In this document: positions 36,162 to 44,075 of the stretch, piece after piece | How the letters are laid out: each line of letters starts with the position of its first letter | Position numbering within the stretch: the stretch's first letter is position 1 | From: Eubacterium ruminantium | Lineage (GTDB): Bacteria; Bacillota; Clostridia; Lachnospirales; Lachnospiraceae | DNA: 64,000 nucleotides | Assembly (NCBI GenBank): GCA_900108205.1 | Contig: FNUU01000002.1 | Location: 62,001 to 126,000, forward strand | Direction: 5' to 3' | Position numbers and translations under genes: made by a program | The notes under the pieces: generated by a model | Database searches by the model: none | The model's input: the letters and a program-made list of their open reading frames with translations, nothing else | Told to the model about the DNA's origin: nothing

Positions 36162-37453
36162 AAAGAAAAATATGTTTGTTTTTAGTATTGCTGATGATTC
36201 TGGGACTGACCGCATGCGGTGCAGAGAAGCAGGCGACAACGGAAGAGAAGGGTTTTAAGCCGTCTCTGGATACATCCGCCAGCTGCAGCATCATCGTTGC
36301 CGGCGGTTACGATAACTTTGAGGCACTGGAGGCTGAATTCGACCGTTTTAACAGTTATTATCCCAAAGTGAAACTGATGTTCACGAAAATCGACGACTAT
36401 AACAATATGATCGGGACGGTGCTGAACGGCAATGATGCTCCCGACATCTATGTCAATTACTCCTGGATGTACGGACGGGAGCAATACAAGGCTTCCATAG
36501 ATCATGCGGAGGATCTGTCGGATCCCGCACTGGGTCTGGACCTGAACTGCATCCGCAGTAATATCATCCTGAAGACGGACGACGGTAAGCTGCCCATGGT
36601 CCCGGTCTTCTCCAATACTTATGGCATGCTCGTGAACAACAGCCTGTTTGAAAAGGAGGGACTGAGTGTCCCGACAACGTACCAGGAGCTGGTGAAAGTG
36701 TGCGCTGCATTTCGGGATAAGGGCTATACGAGTCCGATGATGGGATTTACCCAGAAGGAGACCACATCCCTGTATACTTTGATCATGTACCCTTACTTCT
36801 GCGGTACGGTGGCACAGGATAAAGAGGCCGTGAAAAAACTGAATGCCCTTGATCCCTCCGCCGGGACCTATCTCAGGCCGTCACTTGAGAAGATCGATCA
36901 GTTCCTGAAGGATGGGTGTGTGGACATTGATGCCTGCGCAGCCATCGAAAACAATTATGATGCGGTGATCATGCGGTTTTTTGAAGGTGATGTCCCCATG
37001 ATGATGGCCTCCGGAGACACTGTTTCCGGAACCGAGAAACGTGAGAGCCGTTCTGAGGCATTTATCGCTTCTCCGTTTAAATACACCTTTGTTCCGGTTC
37101 CCATGTCGGATGAAGGCGCAAATTTCCTTAATATACCGAATCTGCAGTTTTCGGTCAACAAGGACAGCAAGAATCTGGACATGGCCAATGAATTCATGCG
37201 CTTTCTGGTCACGTCGGAGGAGCTGAACAGGATGGCGCAGAAAAAGGGACTTATGTCGCCGACCAAGGACCTGTCCTTTAACAGCATGTACGCTGCATTC
37301 GAGGCAGTTCCGGCTTCCCGAGTCCTGTCGCCGGAAGAGATCGGTCTGACAGATGATGCGGTCATTCAGTTAAGGCAGGCGGTTTACATGGTCGGGACCG
37401 GTGTGATGACCATTGATGAGGCGGTTGCCGCATATGGTACATTTTCCCAATAG
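36158..37453 (+). CDS. Extracellular solute-binding lipoprotein (ABC-type family 1)
   Basis: 431 residues with a signal peptide and lipobox LTAC (cysteine at about 20). The mature part is a type-2 periplasmic binding fold of the sugar-binding class: an early strand (SIIVAGGYDNFEALEAEF), APDIYVNYSWM, and the hinge region MLVNNSLFEKEGL..PTTYQEL typical of carbohydrate-binding proteins. No permease or ATPase gene is nearby. The coupled upstream kinase implies that it delivers a ligand to the kinase sensor rather than feeding a transporter (inference). It shares the kinase's GC-richer composition. Confidence 0.85.
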   Translation: MKRKICLFLVLLMILGLTACGAEKQATTEEKGFKPSLDTSASCSIIVAGGYDNFEALEAEFDRFNSYYPKVKLMFTKIDDYNNMIGTVLNGNDAPDIYVNYSWMYGREQYKASIDHAEDLSDPALGLDLNCIRSNIILKTDDGKLPMVPVFSNTYGMLVNNSLFEKEGLSVPTTYQELVKVCAAFRDKGYTSPMMGFTQKETTSLYTLIMYPYFCGTVAQDKEAVKKLNALDPSAGTYLRPSLEKIDQFLKDGCVDIDACAAIENNYDAVIMRFFEGDVPMMMASGDTVSGTEKRESRSEAFIASPFKYTFVPVPMSDEGANFLNIPNLQFSVNKDSKNLDMANEFMRFLVTSEELNRMAQKKGLMSPTKDLSFNSMYAAFEAVPASRVLSPEEIGLTDDAVIQLRQAVYMVGTGVMTIDEAVAAYGTFSQ

Positions 37454-37498
37454 GTGTCAGATCTGAACAAAAAACTTCTGATAAACAGAAATACGAAG

Positions 37499-37544
37499 AA
37501 AGGACTGCCGGATTTCATACGATATCCGCAGTCCTTTCTCTTTG
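37499..37544 (+). terminator. Intrinsic terminator of the kinase-SBP cassette
   Basis: Arms AAAGGACTGC and GCAGTCCTTT are perfect complements around an inner GGAT..ATCC pairing, followed by TCTCTTTG. It marks the right border of the compositionally distinct cassette. Confidence 0.8.
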
Positions 37545-37632
37545 TAATAGGGAGGGTTTGGTAACTGTATCTTTTGACACAGCTTAGAGGGATTATTAAA
37601 TGAATAATTTTTAACCGTAAATACTAATACTA

Positions 37633-38313
37633 TTATAACTCATCCGCCTTAACAGTCGGTCTGTTGAGGCTTACTTCGAGGTTTCCGTTACGTTCTCTGA
37701 TCTCATCCATCAGAGCCTTTACAGATTCACCTTTTTTCATATTCACACGGTAGAGCAGCTTATACATGCTGCCCATATTGGTTGTCTTAACCTCTTCTAC
37801 CGTGTACTTCATAAAATATTTGTCAAATATATCTTCAAATTTACCTTCAAAGTCCAGATCCTCCGGCACCGTGATCTTAAGTACTCTCTCCTCTTCAGAT
37901 CTTCCGCCGAAATTTACAACATTTAATATAAGATTAGCCGTGCTGACTATCACTGCAAAGCAGGCCGCAACTCCGAGATATCCCATTCCGGTAGCAAGTC
38001 CGACTGACATTGCAAGGAAAATACTTGTTATCTCCTGACCTTTTCCCGGTGCAGATCTGAAACGAACCAGGCTGAACGCTCCTGCAACCGCAACGCCTGC
38101 GCCAATATTTCCATTTACCAGCATTATTACCATCTGAACCGTAGTCGGAAGCAGCGCCATTGTTATAACAAGGCTCTTGGAATAGCTGTTTTTTATCATA
38201 TACATTCCGGCTATAAAAAGACCGATCAGAAGCGAGCAAACTGTTGCCTCTAAAAAGGTTTCTCCTGTAAATTGTCCATTTGTAAGTATAGTTCCAAAAA
38301 AATTATCCAGCAT
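37633..38313 (-). CDS. DUF4956 membrane protein
   Basis: 226 residues with four membrane helices (about 20-150), including NGNIGAGVAVAGAFSLVRFRSAPG, the conserved core of DUF4956, and a cytoplasmic alpha/beta C-terminal domain. The family is almost always paired with a VTC-type polyphosphate-polymerase-like gene, as here: the start lies eleven bases inside the end of that gene, with AAGGAG before the ATG at 38313. It may translocate or anchor the product of the VTC enzyme; the mechanism is unknown. Confidence 0.8.
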   Translation of the reverse strand: MLDNFFGTILTNGQFTGETFLEATVCSLLIGLFIAGMYMIKNSYSKSLVITMALLPTTVQMVIMLVNGNIGAGVAVAGAFSLVRFRSAPGKGQEITSIFLAMSVGLATGMGYLGVAACFAVIVSTANLILNVVNFGGRSEEERVLKITVPEDLDFEGKFEDIFDKYFMKYTVEEVKTTNMGSMYKLLYRVNMKKGESVKALMDEIRERNGNLEVSLNRPTVKADEL

Positions 38314-39073
38314 ATGCCACTTCTCCTTTCTTCTCTGCAACACTGTAGTCATGTATGTATAATGTATTTCTGCCGACTGACTGAGCCAGCATATCTACAT
38401 AACCTCTTCCGTATTTCGAAAATGAAACCGGATAGATCCTTAATTCACTGAATATCCGTGCAAGCTTAAGCGGAAATGCACTTCCTATCTTTACTTCCAT
38501 CAGTCTCTCTCCCGGCTTCAGGATATCCTTTCCGACATTTCCATATCTCAGATCCAGCCTGTCGGTTCTGTAACGAATATTCCTGTCAAATGTGATCCTA
38601 AGCTCCGGATCCTCTTTTCCAAACATTGCTATTCTGTCATATGATATAGCCATCATCGGATCCAGTCCCTTGTAATAACTGATCATCTGGTCTATCTCTC
38701 GTTTTATCTGCGAATCCTTAGGTGCCTCAGTGCCTTCATTCAGATATCTGAGGGCTTCATCATATTTCATATCTATCCTTCTCTTATATACAACTCCGTC
38801 ATATTTTTTCTTGATCTCGATAAATGCCGGAGATTCCTTTGTAGGTATATTGTAGCTTCTAAGTCTGAGCTTCTCCTTATAATCCGGCTTCTCCAGCGAA
38901 GTCCTAATCAACCTGTAATCAGGAGTATCGTAGTAGATGTTGAGGATTGCGGATTCTCCGTATCTGTCAACCTCTGCGAGGGGCTGCAGGCGCTCTCTTA
39001 ACCGTCTGTAGGTTGTCTCATCCAGAAGATACTTTATCTCTATTCTCTTAAATATATCCTGATATTCACTCAT
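38303..39073 (-). CDS. VTC-domain polyphosphate polymerase-like protein
   Basis: 256 residues. The tunnel-fold signatures RIEIKYLLDETTY, RLRSY, EIKKKYDGVVYKRR, and ISYDRIAMFG with a terminal LMEVKIG match the VTC catalytic domain, where paired basic residues bind ATP and polyphosphate. It lacks the eukaryotic SPX domain, as bacterial forms do. AAAGGTGG precedes the ATG at 39073. It is operonic with DUF4956, and a polyphosphate product is inferred from the family. Confidence 0.82.
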   Translation of the reverse strand: MSEYQDIFKRIEIKYLLDETTYRRLRERLQPLAEVDRYGESAILNIYYDTPDYRLIRTSLEKPDYKEKLRLRSYNIPTKESPAFIEIKKKYDGVVYKRRIDMKYDEALRYLNEGTEAPKDSQIKREIDQMISYYKGLDPMMAISYDRIAMFGKEDPELRITFDRNIRYRTDRLDLRYGNVGKDILKPGERLMEVKIGSAFPLKLARIFSELRIYPVSFSKYGRGYVDMLAQSVGRNTLYIHDYSVAEKKGEVAYAG

Positions 39074-39307
39074 ATCATCTACCACCTTTCCTGATCATGT
39101 TTCGCATTTTAGGAGGCTAATCGCGAAATCTCTTGCTTTCTATTTTGCATTGGTTTTCCTTGTGATGAGCTTATAATAAACTGTGAAGCTGAAATAAAAC
39201 TTAAAATAATAATATTTTTATATTTTTTATTTGTTTTGTGAAAAATGTGAATAATGAATGGTTTTGCCATCGCAGCACTGACCATAGAAACACTCGCCAC
39301 AGGGCGC

Positions 39308-39344
39308 AAAAAAACTGCCGCATCTCTAAGATACGACAGTTTTT
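39308..39344 (-). terminator. Intrinsic terminator of the Dabb gene
   Basis: AAAAACTG and CAGTTTTT arms, extended by a weaker inner stem; on the minus strand a run of seven T follows, about 30 bases beyond the Dabb stop codon. The remaining bases up to the VTC gene start hold no gene. Confidence 0.75.
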
Positions 39345-39373
39345 ACATGAATTATTTTACGATTATTTACTTG

Positions 39374-39676
39374 TTATACCTCATAGTCCAGACAGCATCT
39401 CTGCGCAGTAAATGGTCTTACCTTTCCATCCGCAACTGCAACATGAAGCGGATTAACGCTGTACGCCTTTAGAGCTGCCTCATCAACAAATGTTGAATCC
39501 AGCATCAGATCCACATTCGAGCTTTCAAGACCATTTATATTTACCTTGATCTCAACTATTCCCGGAACCTCATCTTTCAGTCCCTCAAGCCCTTCCTTGA
39601 TCTCCTGCTTTACTTTCAGCTTCTCATCCGCTGATAATTCATCCTTCAATGTCCATAAAATAATATGCTTTACCAT
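39374..39676 (-). CDS. Dabb-family protein (stress-responsive alpha/beta barrel)
   Basis: 100 residues, with the family signature MVKHIILWTLKD at the start and a ferredoxin-like alpha-beta pattern ending in HVAVADGKVRPF. Dabb proteins are small dimers with no defined enzymatic role in most bacteria. The ATG at 39676 was chosen because AAAGG precedes it and family members start with M-V-K-H. It lies downstream of the thioredoxin operon on the same strand. Confidence 0.8.
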   Translation of the reverse strand: MVKHIILWTLKDELSADEKLKVKQEIKEGLEGLKDEVPGIVEIKVNINGLESSNVDLMLDSTFVDEAALKAYSVNPLHVAVADGKVRPFTAQRCCLDYEV

Positions 39677-39777
39677 TATTCTGCCTTTCACTAATACTCT
39701 ATTAGTCTTTTGCCTTAAACATGATCATTGTCTGTTACTGTTCTCTCTAATATATCAACCTGCTGCACTATGCCAGG

Positions 39778-40707
39778 TCACAGCATATCCACATAGCTGC
39801 AGGCCGCAAGGGCCGCAACCGCTCCGTCTGAAGCAGCTGTAACAAGCTGTCTTACCTGCTTTGTTCTGCAGTCACCTGCAGTAAAAAGTCCCGGCGTTTT
39901 TGTTGTACAGCTTTCTCCGGAAATGATATATCCGGCCTTATCCAGCTCTGCAACGTCCTTAAATGCCTGATTATCCGGCTCCTGTCCTATAGCAACGAAT
40001 AGACAGTCAACATTGATCTCTCTTACCTCTTCCGTAAGCTTATTTCTTACTTCGATGCCGGAAAGTCTGTCCTCTCCAAGAAGCTTAACAACATTTGAAT
40101 TAAGAACAAATTCAACATTATCCTTCTTCTGAAGTGCAAGAAGAGTTTCCTTCTCGCCCCTGAATTCGTCACGTCTGTGGATCACATAGACCTTATTGCA
40201 GTAATTTGTCAGGAACATCGCATCCTCAAGAGCTGTATTTCCTCCACCATTTACAGCAACATCCTTGCCTTTATAAAATGCTCCGTCACAGGTTGCGCAG
40301 TAGGATACTCCACGTCCTGTAAGAGCCTCTTCTCTGTCGACTCCCAGATGTCTGTTCTTGGCACCGGTTGCAAGGATCACTGCCTTCGCTTCATAAACTC
40401 CGCCAAGAGTCTTTACTTCAAAAAGCTTTCCATCTGTACTTTCTGATCCATCTTTCACAGAAACAGACTCAACCTTGTCAAAAATAACCTCTGCTCCCAA
40501 TTCTGAAGCCTGCTCATAGAGAGCAGTTGCATAATCAAAACCTGAGATTTTTTTTATCGCAGGATAATTTTCAATCTCCGGTGTATTTACTATCTGACCA
40601 CCGTAAGAATATGACTCAAAAACGGCTGTTTTCTTTCCGGCCCGCTGTCCATATATAGCAGCTGATAGTCCTGCCGGTCCTGCGCCGACTATAATTATAT
40701 CGTACAT
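39778..40707 (-). CDS. trxB: Thioredoxin reductase
   Basis: A 309-residue flavoenzyme with the FAD dinucleotide motif GAGPAGLSAA (8-17), the redox-active CATC pair (C137, C140), the NADPH site GGGNTALEDA and the second FAD motif GLFTAGDCR. It reduces thioredoxin with NADPH. It is the third gene of the ohrR-trxA-trxB order, about 90 bases after trxA. GGAAGG precedes the start. Confidence 0.93.
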   Translation of the reverse strand: MYDIIIVGAGPAGLSAAIYGQRAGKKTAVFESYSYGGQIVNTPEIENYPAIKKISGFDYATALYEQASELGAEVIFDKVESVSVKDGSESTDGKLFEVKTLGGVYEAKAVILATGAKNRHLGVDREEALTGRGVSYCATCDGAFYKGKDVAVNGGGNTALEDAMFLTNYCNKVYVIHRRDEFRGEKETLLALQKKDNVEFVLNSNVVKLLGEDRLSGIEVRNKLTEEVREINVDCLFVAIGQEPDNQAFKDVAELDKAGYIISGESCTTKTPGLFTAGDCRTKQVRQLVTAASDGAVAALAACSYVDML

Positions 40708-40799
40708 TATTTATTCCATCCTTCCGGGCTTATAAAACCATGAGCACATTGAACATTCATATTCACGGTCTGCCCTTATCCATTATATCACTGCAGGAA

Positions 40800-41111
40800 T
40801 CAGCCCTTAAGCCACTCAAGTATTGCCGGCTTTGGTTTGAAGCCTACATTTCTCTTCACTTCTTCACCATTTTCAAATACTATAAGACATGGAATAGAGC
40901 TTACATTATACTTTATCGCAATCTCTGTATCATCCTCGATATTTAATCCAACCACCTTGACATCAGAAACTTCTTCGGAAATCTGATCAACGACCGGCGA
41001 AAGCATTTTACATGGACCACACCATGAGGCCCAGAAATCTACAAGCACCGGCTTGTCACTCTTTAATACTTCTTCTTCAAACTGTTCTGCTTTAATCTGT
41101 AATGCTGACAT
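40800..41111 (-). CDS. trxA: Thioredoxin
   Basis: A 103-residue protein with the canonical active site WCGPC (W30, C31, C34), the cis-proline segment SSIPCL (carrying an additional cysteine) and the conserved aspartate in VDFWASW. It is the partner of the reductase encoded next. AGGAGG stands before the start. Placement after an OhrR-type regulator suggests peroxide-responsive expression. Confidence 0.93.
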   Translation of the reverse strand: MSALQIKAEQFEEEVLKSDKPVLVDFWASWCGPCKMLSPVVDQISEEVSDVKVVGLNIEDDTEIAIKYNVSSIPCLIVFENGEEVKRNVGFKPKPAILEWLKG

Positions 41112-41221
41112 ATTATATTCCTCCTCTATATATCAAAATTAATTAACTACGCAAACTATCATCACGGTCACCCGATACATCCGGATGTCTAATGCCTCGG
41201 AATATAACCGTTTACTCAGTC

Positions 41222-41713
41222 TCACTCATCCGTATCTTTAGACGTAGCGCTGAGAACTTTATATAACAGTTCATAAAGCTGCATCGCTTCCTCCGATTTA
41301 AGACATATACAACTTCCTATCTGTTCAGGAATCTTTACTGCTTCTTCCCGAAGATCCATGCCCTTCTTGGTAATGGATACCATAAGATTTCTCTCATCAG
41401 TTTCCATCCGATGTCTTTCCAGATAACCCTTCTGTTCCAGCTTCTTAAGAAGCGGAGTCAGAGTTCCGGAATCCAGGAAAAGAGCTTTACCCATTTCCTT
41501 TACATTTGTATGCTTCTTGTCCCAAAGCACCATCATCGCAATATACTGCGTATATGTGAGATCCAGTCTATCAAGAAGCGGTTTATACTTTCTGATAACC
41601 TCTTTGGAACAGGCGTAAAGTGGAAAACACAGCTGGTTTTCGAGCTTAAGACAGTCATATCGTCCGTCCAACTTGCCCTTTTTTCCTTCAGTTGTCATCT
41701 CTCCATCACTCAC
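41222..41713 (-). CDS. ohrR: OhrR-type MarR regulator sensing organic peroxides
   Basis: 163 residues. LKLENQLCFPLYACSKEVI carries the OhrR reactive cysteine (C29), and the following KYKPLLDRLDLTYTQYIA keeps the tyrosines that hydrogen-bond it. The winged helix continues with GKALFLDSGTLTPLLKKLEQKGYL. Extra cysteines at C35 and near residue 131 (GSCICLK) may permit a two-Cys mechanism. It should repress until oxidised. The GTG at 41713, with GAGGG seven bases ahead, is preferred over an ATG five codons later. It heads the operon with trxA and trxB. Confidence 0.85.
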   Translation of the reverse strand: MSDGEMTTEGKKGKLDGRYDCLKLENQLCFPLYACSKEVIRKYKPLLDRLDLTYTQYIAMMVLWDKKHTNVKEMGKALFLDSGTLTPLLKKLEQKGYLERHRMETDERNLMVSITKKGMDLREEAVKIPEQIGSCICLKSEEAMQLYELLYKVLSATSKDTDE

Positions 41714-41774
41714 CTTATCACCCTCTTTTCTAAAATCACTCTTGCATCATTTAATTGTGTGTATATTAATTGTT

Positions 41775-41789
41775 TACAATTTAATTATA
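41775..41789. promoter_or_regulatory. OhrR-like operator overlapping the -10 box
   Basis: Read on the minus strand, TATAATTAAATTGTA differs by one base from the Bacillus OhrR inverted repeat TACAATTAAATTGTA as I recall it. An adjoining palindrome AATTGT-AA-ACAATT (41768-41781) extends it. This fits autorepression. Confidence 0.7.
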
Positions 41790-41811
41790 CACTGCAAAAC
41801 TTTTTTGTCAA
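41784..41811 (-). promoter_or_regulatory. Consensus promoter of ohrR-trxA-trxB
   Basis: Perfect -35 TTGACA (41811-41806) and perfect -10 TATAAT (41789-41784), spacing 16. Such a strong promoter is what a tight repressor would be expected to hold down. Confidence 0.8.
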
Positions 41812-41862
41812 CAAAATTTATAGTGTAGTTTTTTATGTTTTTTTGGTATACTGATAATATAA

Positions 41863-41970
41863 CTTATCAGAAGAAAAACAAGCACGAACGAAGTGAGTAT
41901 TTGTGGACTATTCCGAGTCTTTTGGAATCGTGCTATCGGTATGAGATGCAGGTTTTTGCATCTCAATATA
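41863..41970. repeat. Palindromic repeat, modules C-B-A in reverse orientation (C truncated)
   Basis: Left arm and tip of C (CTTATCAGAAGAAAAACAAG, then CACGAACGAAGTGAG), a degenerate B, then module A as TGAGATGC-loop-GCATCTCA. The A stem shows a compensated A:T to T:A change relative to other copies. It lies between divergent ohrR and the amidase gene. Confidence 0.75.
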
Positions 41971-42037
41971 TAGATTACGATTATTCGAAGAATTATAGAA
42001 ATTCATATCATTATAATTACAACCGGAGGATACCGTC

Positions 42038-42829
42038 ATGAAGATGAAAATAGCTTCCTTACAGATGAATATAATAACAGACAAGATTAAATGTATAGAT
42101 TATTTAGAGAAAAACCTGCAGAAACCGGAGCTTCGCGATATAGATATGCTCACCCTTCCGGAAATGTTCTGCTCACCATATCAGAGCACTGCATTTCCTG
42201 AATATGCAGAACCTGAAGGCGGCGAGATGTGGCAAGCCATGTCAGAGCTGGCAAGAAAATACAGAATCTACATTTCCGCAGGCTCTGTACCTGAAAAAAC
42301 TCCGAGCGGTAAGATTTACAACACCGCCTATGTTTTCAACCGTGAAGGTCATCAGATTGCAAAGCACAGAAAGGTTCATCTTTTTGATATAGCTATTTCC
42401 GGCGGTCAGTATTTCAAAGAATCTGACACCCTTACTGCCGGCGATTCCATAACTACATTTGAAACAGAGTTTTGTACGATGGGACTCTGTATCTGTTTCG
42501 ATATTCGTTTTCCTGAAATGTTTTCTGCCATGGTAAAACGCGGTGCTAAGCTCATCCTTATCCCTGCTTCCTTTAATATGACCACAGGTCCGGCTCATTG
42601 GGAGCTGCTTTACCGCGCAAGAGCAGTTGATAACCAGGTTTTTGTTATAGGAACAAGTCCTGCGAGAGACTATGCCAGCAGCTATATTTCTTATGGAAAT
42701 TCACTTATTGTCGATCCATGGGGACGTATTATCGCAAAACAGGAAGAGGCCGAAGGAATCAATATAGCAACCATCGATCTCGCTGAGGTTGCTCGCATCC
42801 GCAGTGAAATGCCGGTGGTGCATGCGTAA
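42038..42829 (+). CDS. Carbon-nitrogen hydrolase (omega-amidase / Nit2-like)
   Basis: A 263-residue nitrilase-superfamily enzyme with the catalytic triad E42 (LPEMF), K112 (HRKVHLFD) and C153 (CICFDIRFPE). The closest group appears to be omega-amidase, which hydrolyses alpha-ketoglutaramate or ketosuccinamate left by glutamine transaminases. CGGAGG precedes the ATG. The C-terminus ends RSEMPVVHA, shorter than usual, and the stop codon lies directly next to a palindromic repeat copy, which may have replaced the last codons. Confidence 0.85.
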   Translation: MKMKIASLQMNIITDKIKCIDYLEKNLQKPELRDIDMLTLPEMFCSPYQSTAFPEYAEPEGGEMWQAMSELARKYRIYISAGSVPEKTPSGKIYNTAYVFNREGHQIAKHRKVHLFDIAISGGQYFKESDTLTAGDSITTFETEFCTMGLCICFDIRFPEMFSAMVKRGAKLILIPASFNMTTGPAHWELLYRARAVDNQVFVIGTSPARDYASSYISYGNSLIVDPWGRIIAKQEEAEGINIATIDLAEVARIRSEMPVVHA

Positions 42830-42841
42830 GCACGTGTAATC

Positions 42842-42917
42842 ACGTGGGACTGACGTTCCTACGGTATCGTGTCAAGAAAAAACTCATTTACTTCATGCTT
42901 GTTATTCTTATTATAAG
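42842..42917. repeat. Degenerate palindromic repeat, modules B-C
   Basis: GGGACTGACGTTCCTACGG (module B with a G:T pair) is followed by a diverged module C (TCAAGAAAAAACTCATTTAC ... TTGTTATTCTTATTATAAG). It starts about a dozen bases after the amidase stop. Confidence 0.65.
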
Positions 42918-42946
42918 ATATAGTATATATTTAGAACAAAAAAACA

Positions 42947-42985
42947 GATGCTTCCGCCACCGTGTTCAAACGATATGGAAGCATC
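42947..42985 (-). terminator. Intrinsic terminator of the YczE-family gene
   Basis: Perfect arms GATGCTTCC and GGAAGCATC; on the minus strand followed by TGTTTTTTTG. It may also slow plus-strand transcripts from the amidase gene. Confidence 0.75.
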
Positions 42986-43039
42986 CGATTTTACGCATCA
43001 TATGTAATCTCTTACACTGGTTTTGTCCTCAAAATCCTC

Positions 43040-43714
43040 TCACTCCAAAAACCTTTTTATCTTCTTGCCGGTCCATGCAACCATAGGTCCAATGGTAAAT
43101 ACCATGAGTATTGTAACCAGTCCGACTGTTCCACCCAGCAAAAATCCTATGACTGCAAAACATCCGTCCCAGAAAATACGAATGACGCGGAAGGAAAAAC
43201 GTTTCTGCGAATTGGCTATAATGACTGACAAAGCATCATATGGTGCTGTTCCCAGCTCCACAGACATATAAATGCTTGCAAACACAACAAATAATATAAG
43301 AAGTATTATACACGCGCCAAAGCACCACAGAAAATCCGTGAGAATAAATCCGCTGCCGAATCTGATCTTCGGAAAGTGGTAGTCTACCCCCGCTTTCTCC
43401 ATGATAAATCCCATAAAATTATATGAATAACCAACAAGGAACATATTGAAGAAGGTTCCAAATCCAATCTGTTTCTTATCACGCCATATAACAATTATAA
43501 ACATCGCCGTATTAACGATTGCCTGGAGATTTCCGAGCGACAGTCCGAATTTTGCCGCCAAAGCAAGGTTTGTTACCGAACACGGATCCGTCCCCCACAC
43601 CAGCCGGTCAAACCAGTAAACGCAGAATCCCATCATGCATACCGAAACAAAACATAAAACCAGCCTGCGCACAATATGCGGTTTTTTATACATATTCTGA
43701 AAAAACTCTTTCAC
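43040..43714 (-). CDS. YczE-family membrane protein
   Basis: 224 residues with five or six helices and the family signature ELGTAPYDALSVIIA. YczE-type proteins (YitT/YczE group) are integral membrane proteins of unknown activity, some needed for lipopeptide production in Bacillus. A GTG start with GAGGG seven bases upstream was used. It is a single gene between the amidase terminator and a repeat-rich spacer. Confidence 0.78.
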   Translation of the reverse strand: MKEFFQNMYKKPHIVRRLVLCFVSVCMMGFCVYWFDRLVWGTDPCSVTNLALAAKFGLSLGNLQAIVNTAMFIIVIWRDKKQIGFGTFFNMFLVGYSYNFMGFIMEKAGVDYHFPKIRFGSGFILTDFLWCFGACIILLILFVVFASIYMSVELGTAPYDALSVIIANSQKRFSFRVIRIFWDGCFAVIGFLLGGTVGLVTILMVFTIGPMVAWTGKKIKRFLE

Positions 43715-43845
43715 TATATTTCCCTCTCGTACTTTTATTTAATTCAAACAAATCCCTGTCAGTCTTCCGACAGAATCTTCTCCGGCAATTCCTGCACATC
43801 TGTTTCTAAATATATATCTGCGGTGTTTGCCTGATTTTTTTATAG

Positions 43846-43887
43846 TCCGGAACCAGCGTTCCTCCGGTATCTTATCATAAAATAAGA
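43846..43887. repeat. Palindromic repeat, module B with short C
   Basis: CCGGAACCAGCGTTCCTCCGG keeps the GGAAC/GTTCC stem with a different loop. The attached C palindrome is shortened to TTATCATAAAATAAGATAA. Confidence 0.6.
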
Positions 43888-43925
43888 TAAATAACAGCAT
43901 TTTAAACAATATTTGATCAAAACGT

Positions 43926-43986
43926 AAAAATCCCACCTGTATTTAGGATTTATCATAATATCCTAAAATGCAGATGGGATTTTTTT
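43926..43986 (-). terminator. Intrinsic terminator of the ABC exporter operon
   Basis: A long stem, ATCCCACCTGTATTTAGGAT paired with ATCCTAAAATGCAGATGGGAT, flanked by A5 and T6. It lies about 90 bases past the permease stop and could act in both directions. Confidence 0.8.
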
Positions 43987-44075
43987 GATATGGCACTTAT
44001 AATAATTACTTTTTAATTAATCATTTTTACGTTATCCGGTAGAGCTGCAACAGATAAAAACCTGTTTATTCAACA

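Larger units (their letters stand above)
43715..44075. other. Repeat-rich intergenic region
   Basis: It contains an element II-like stretch (about 43740-43835, reverse orientation: ATATATTTAGAAACAGATGTG), a module B copy with core GGAAC-CAGC-GTTCC (43846-43868) joined to a miniature C palindrome CTTATCATAAAATAAGATAA (from 43871), and the terminator of the ABC permease gene. A 65-codon frame over the repeats is not considered a gene. Confidence 0.55.

Noticed and set aside
43739-43936. Small basic protein of 65 residues
   Set aside because: The frame is made almost wholly of element II and module B/C repeat sequence and lacks a ribosome binding site.
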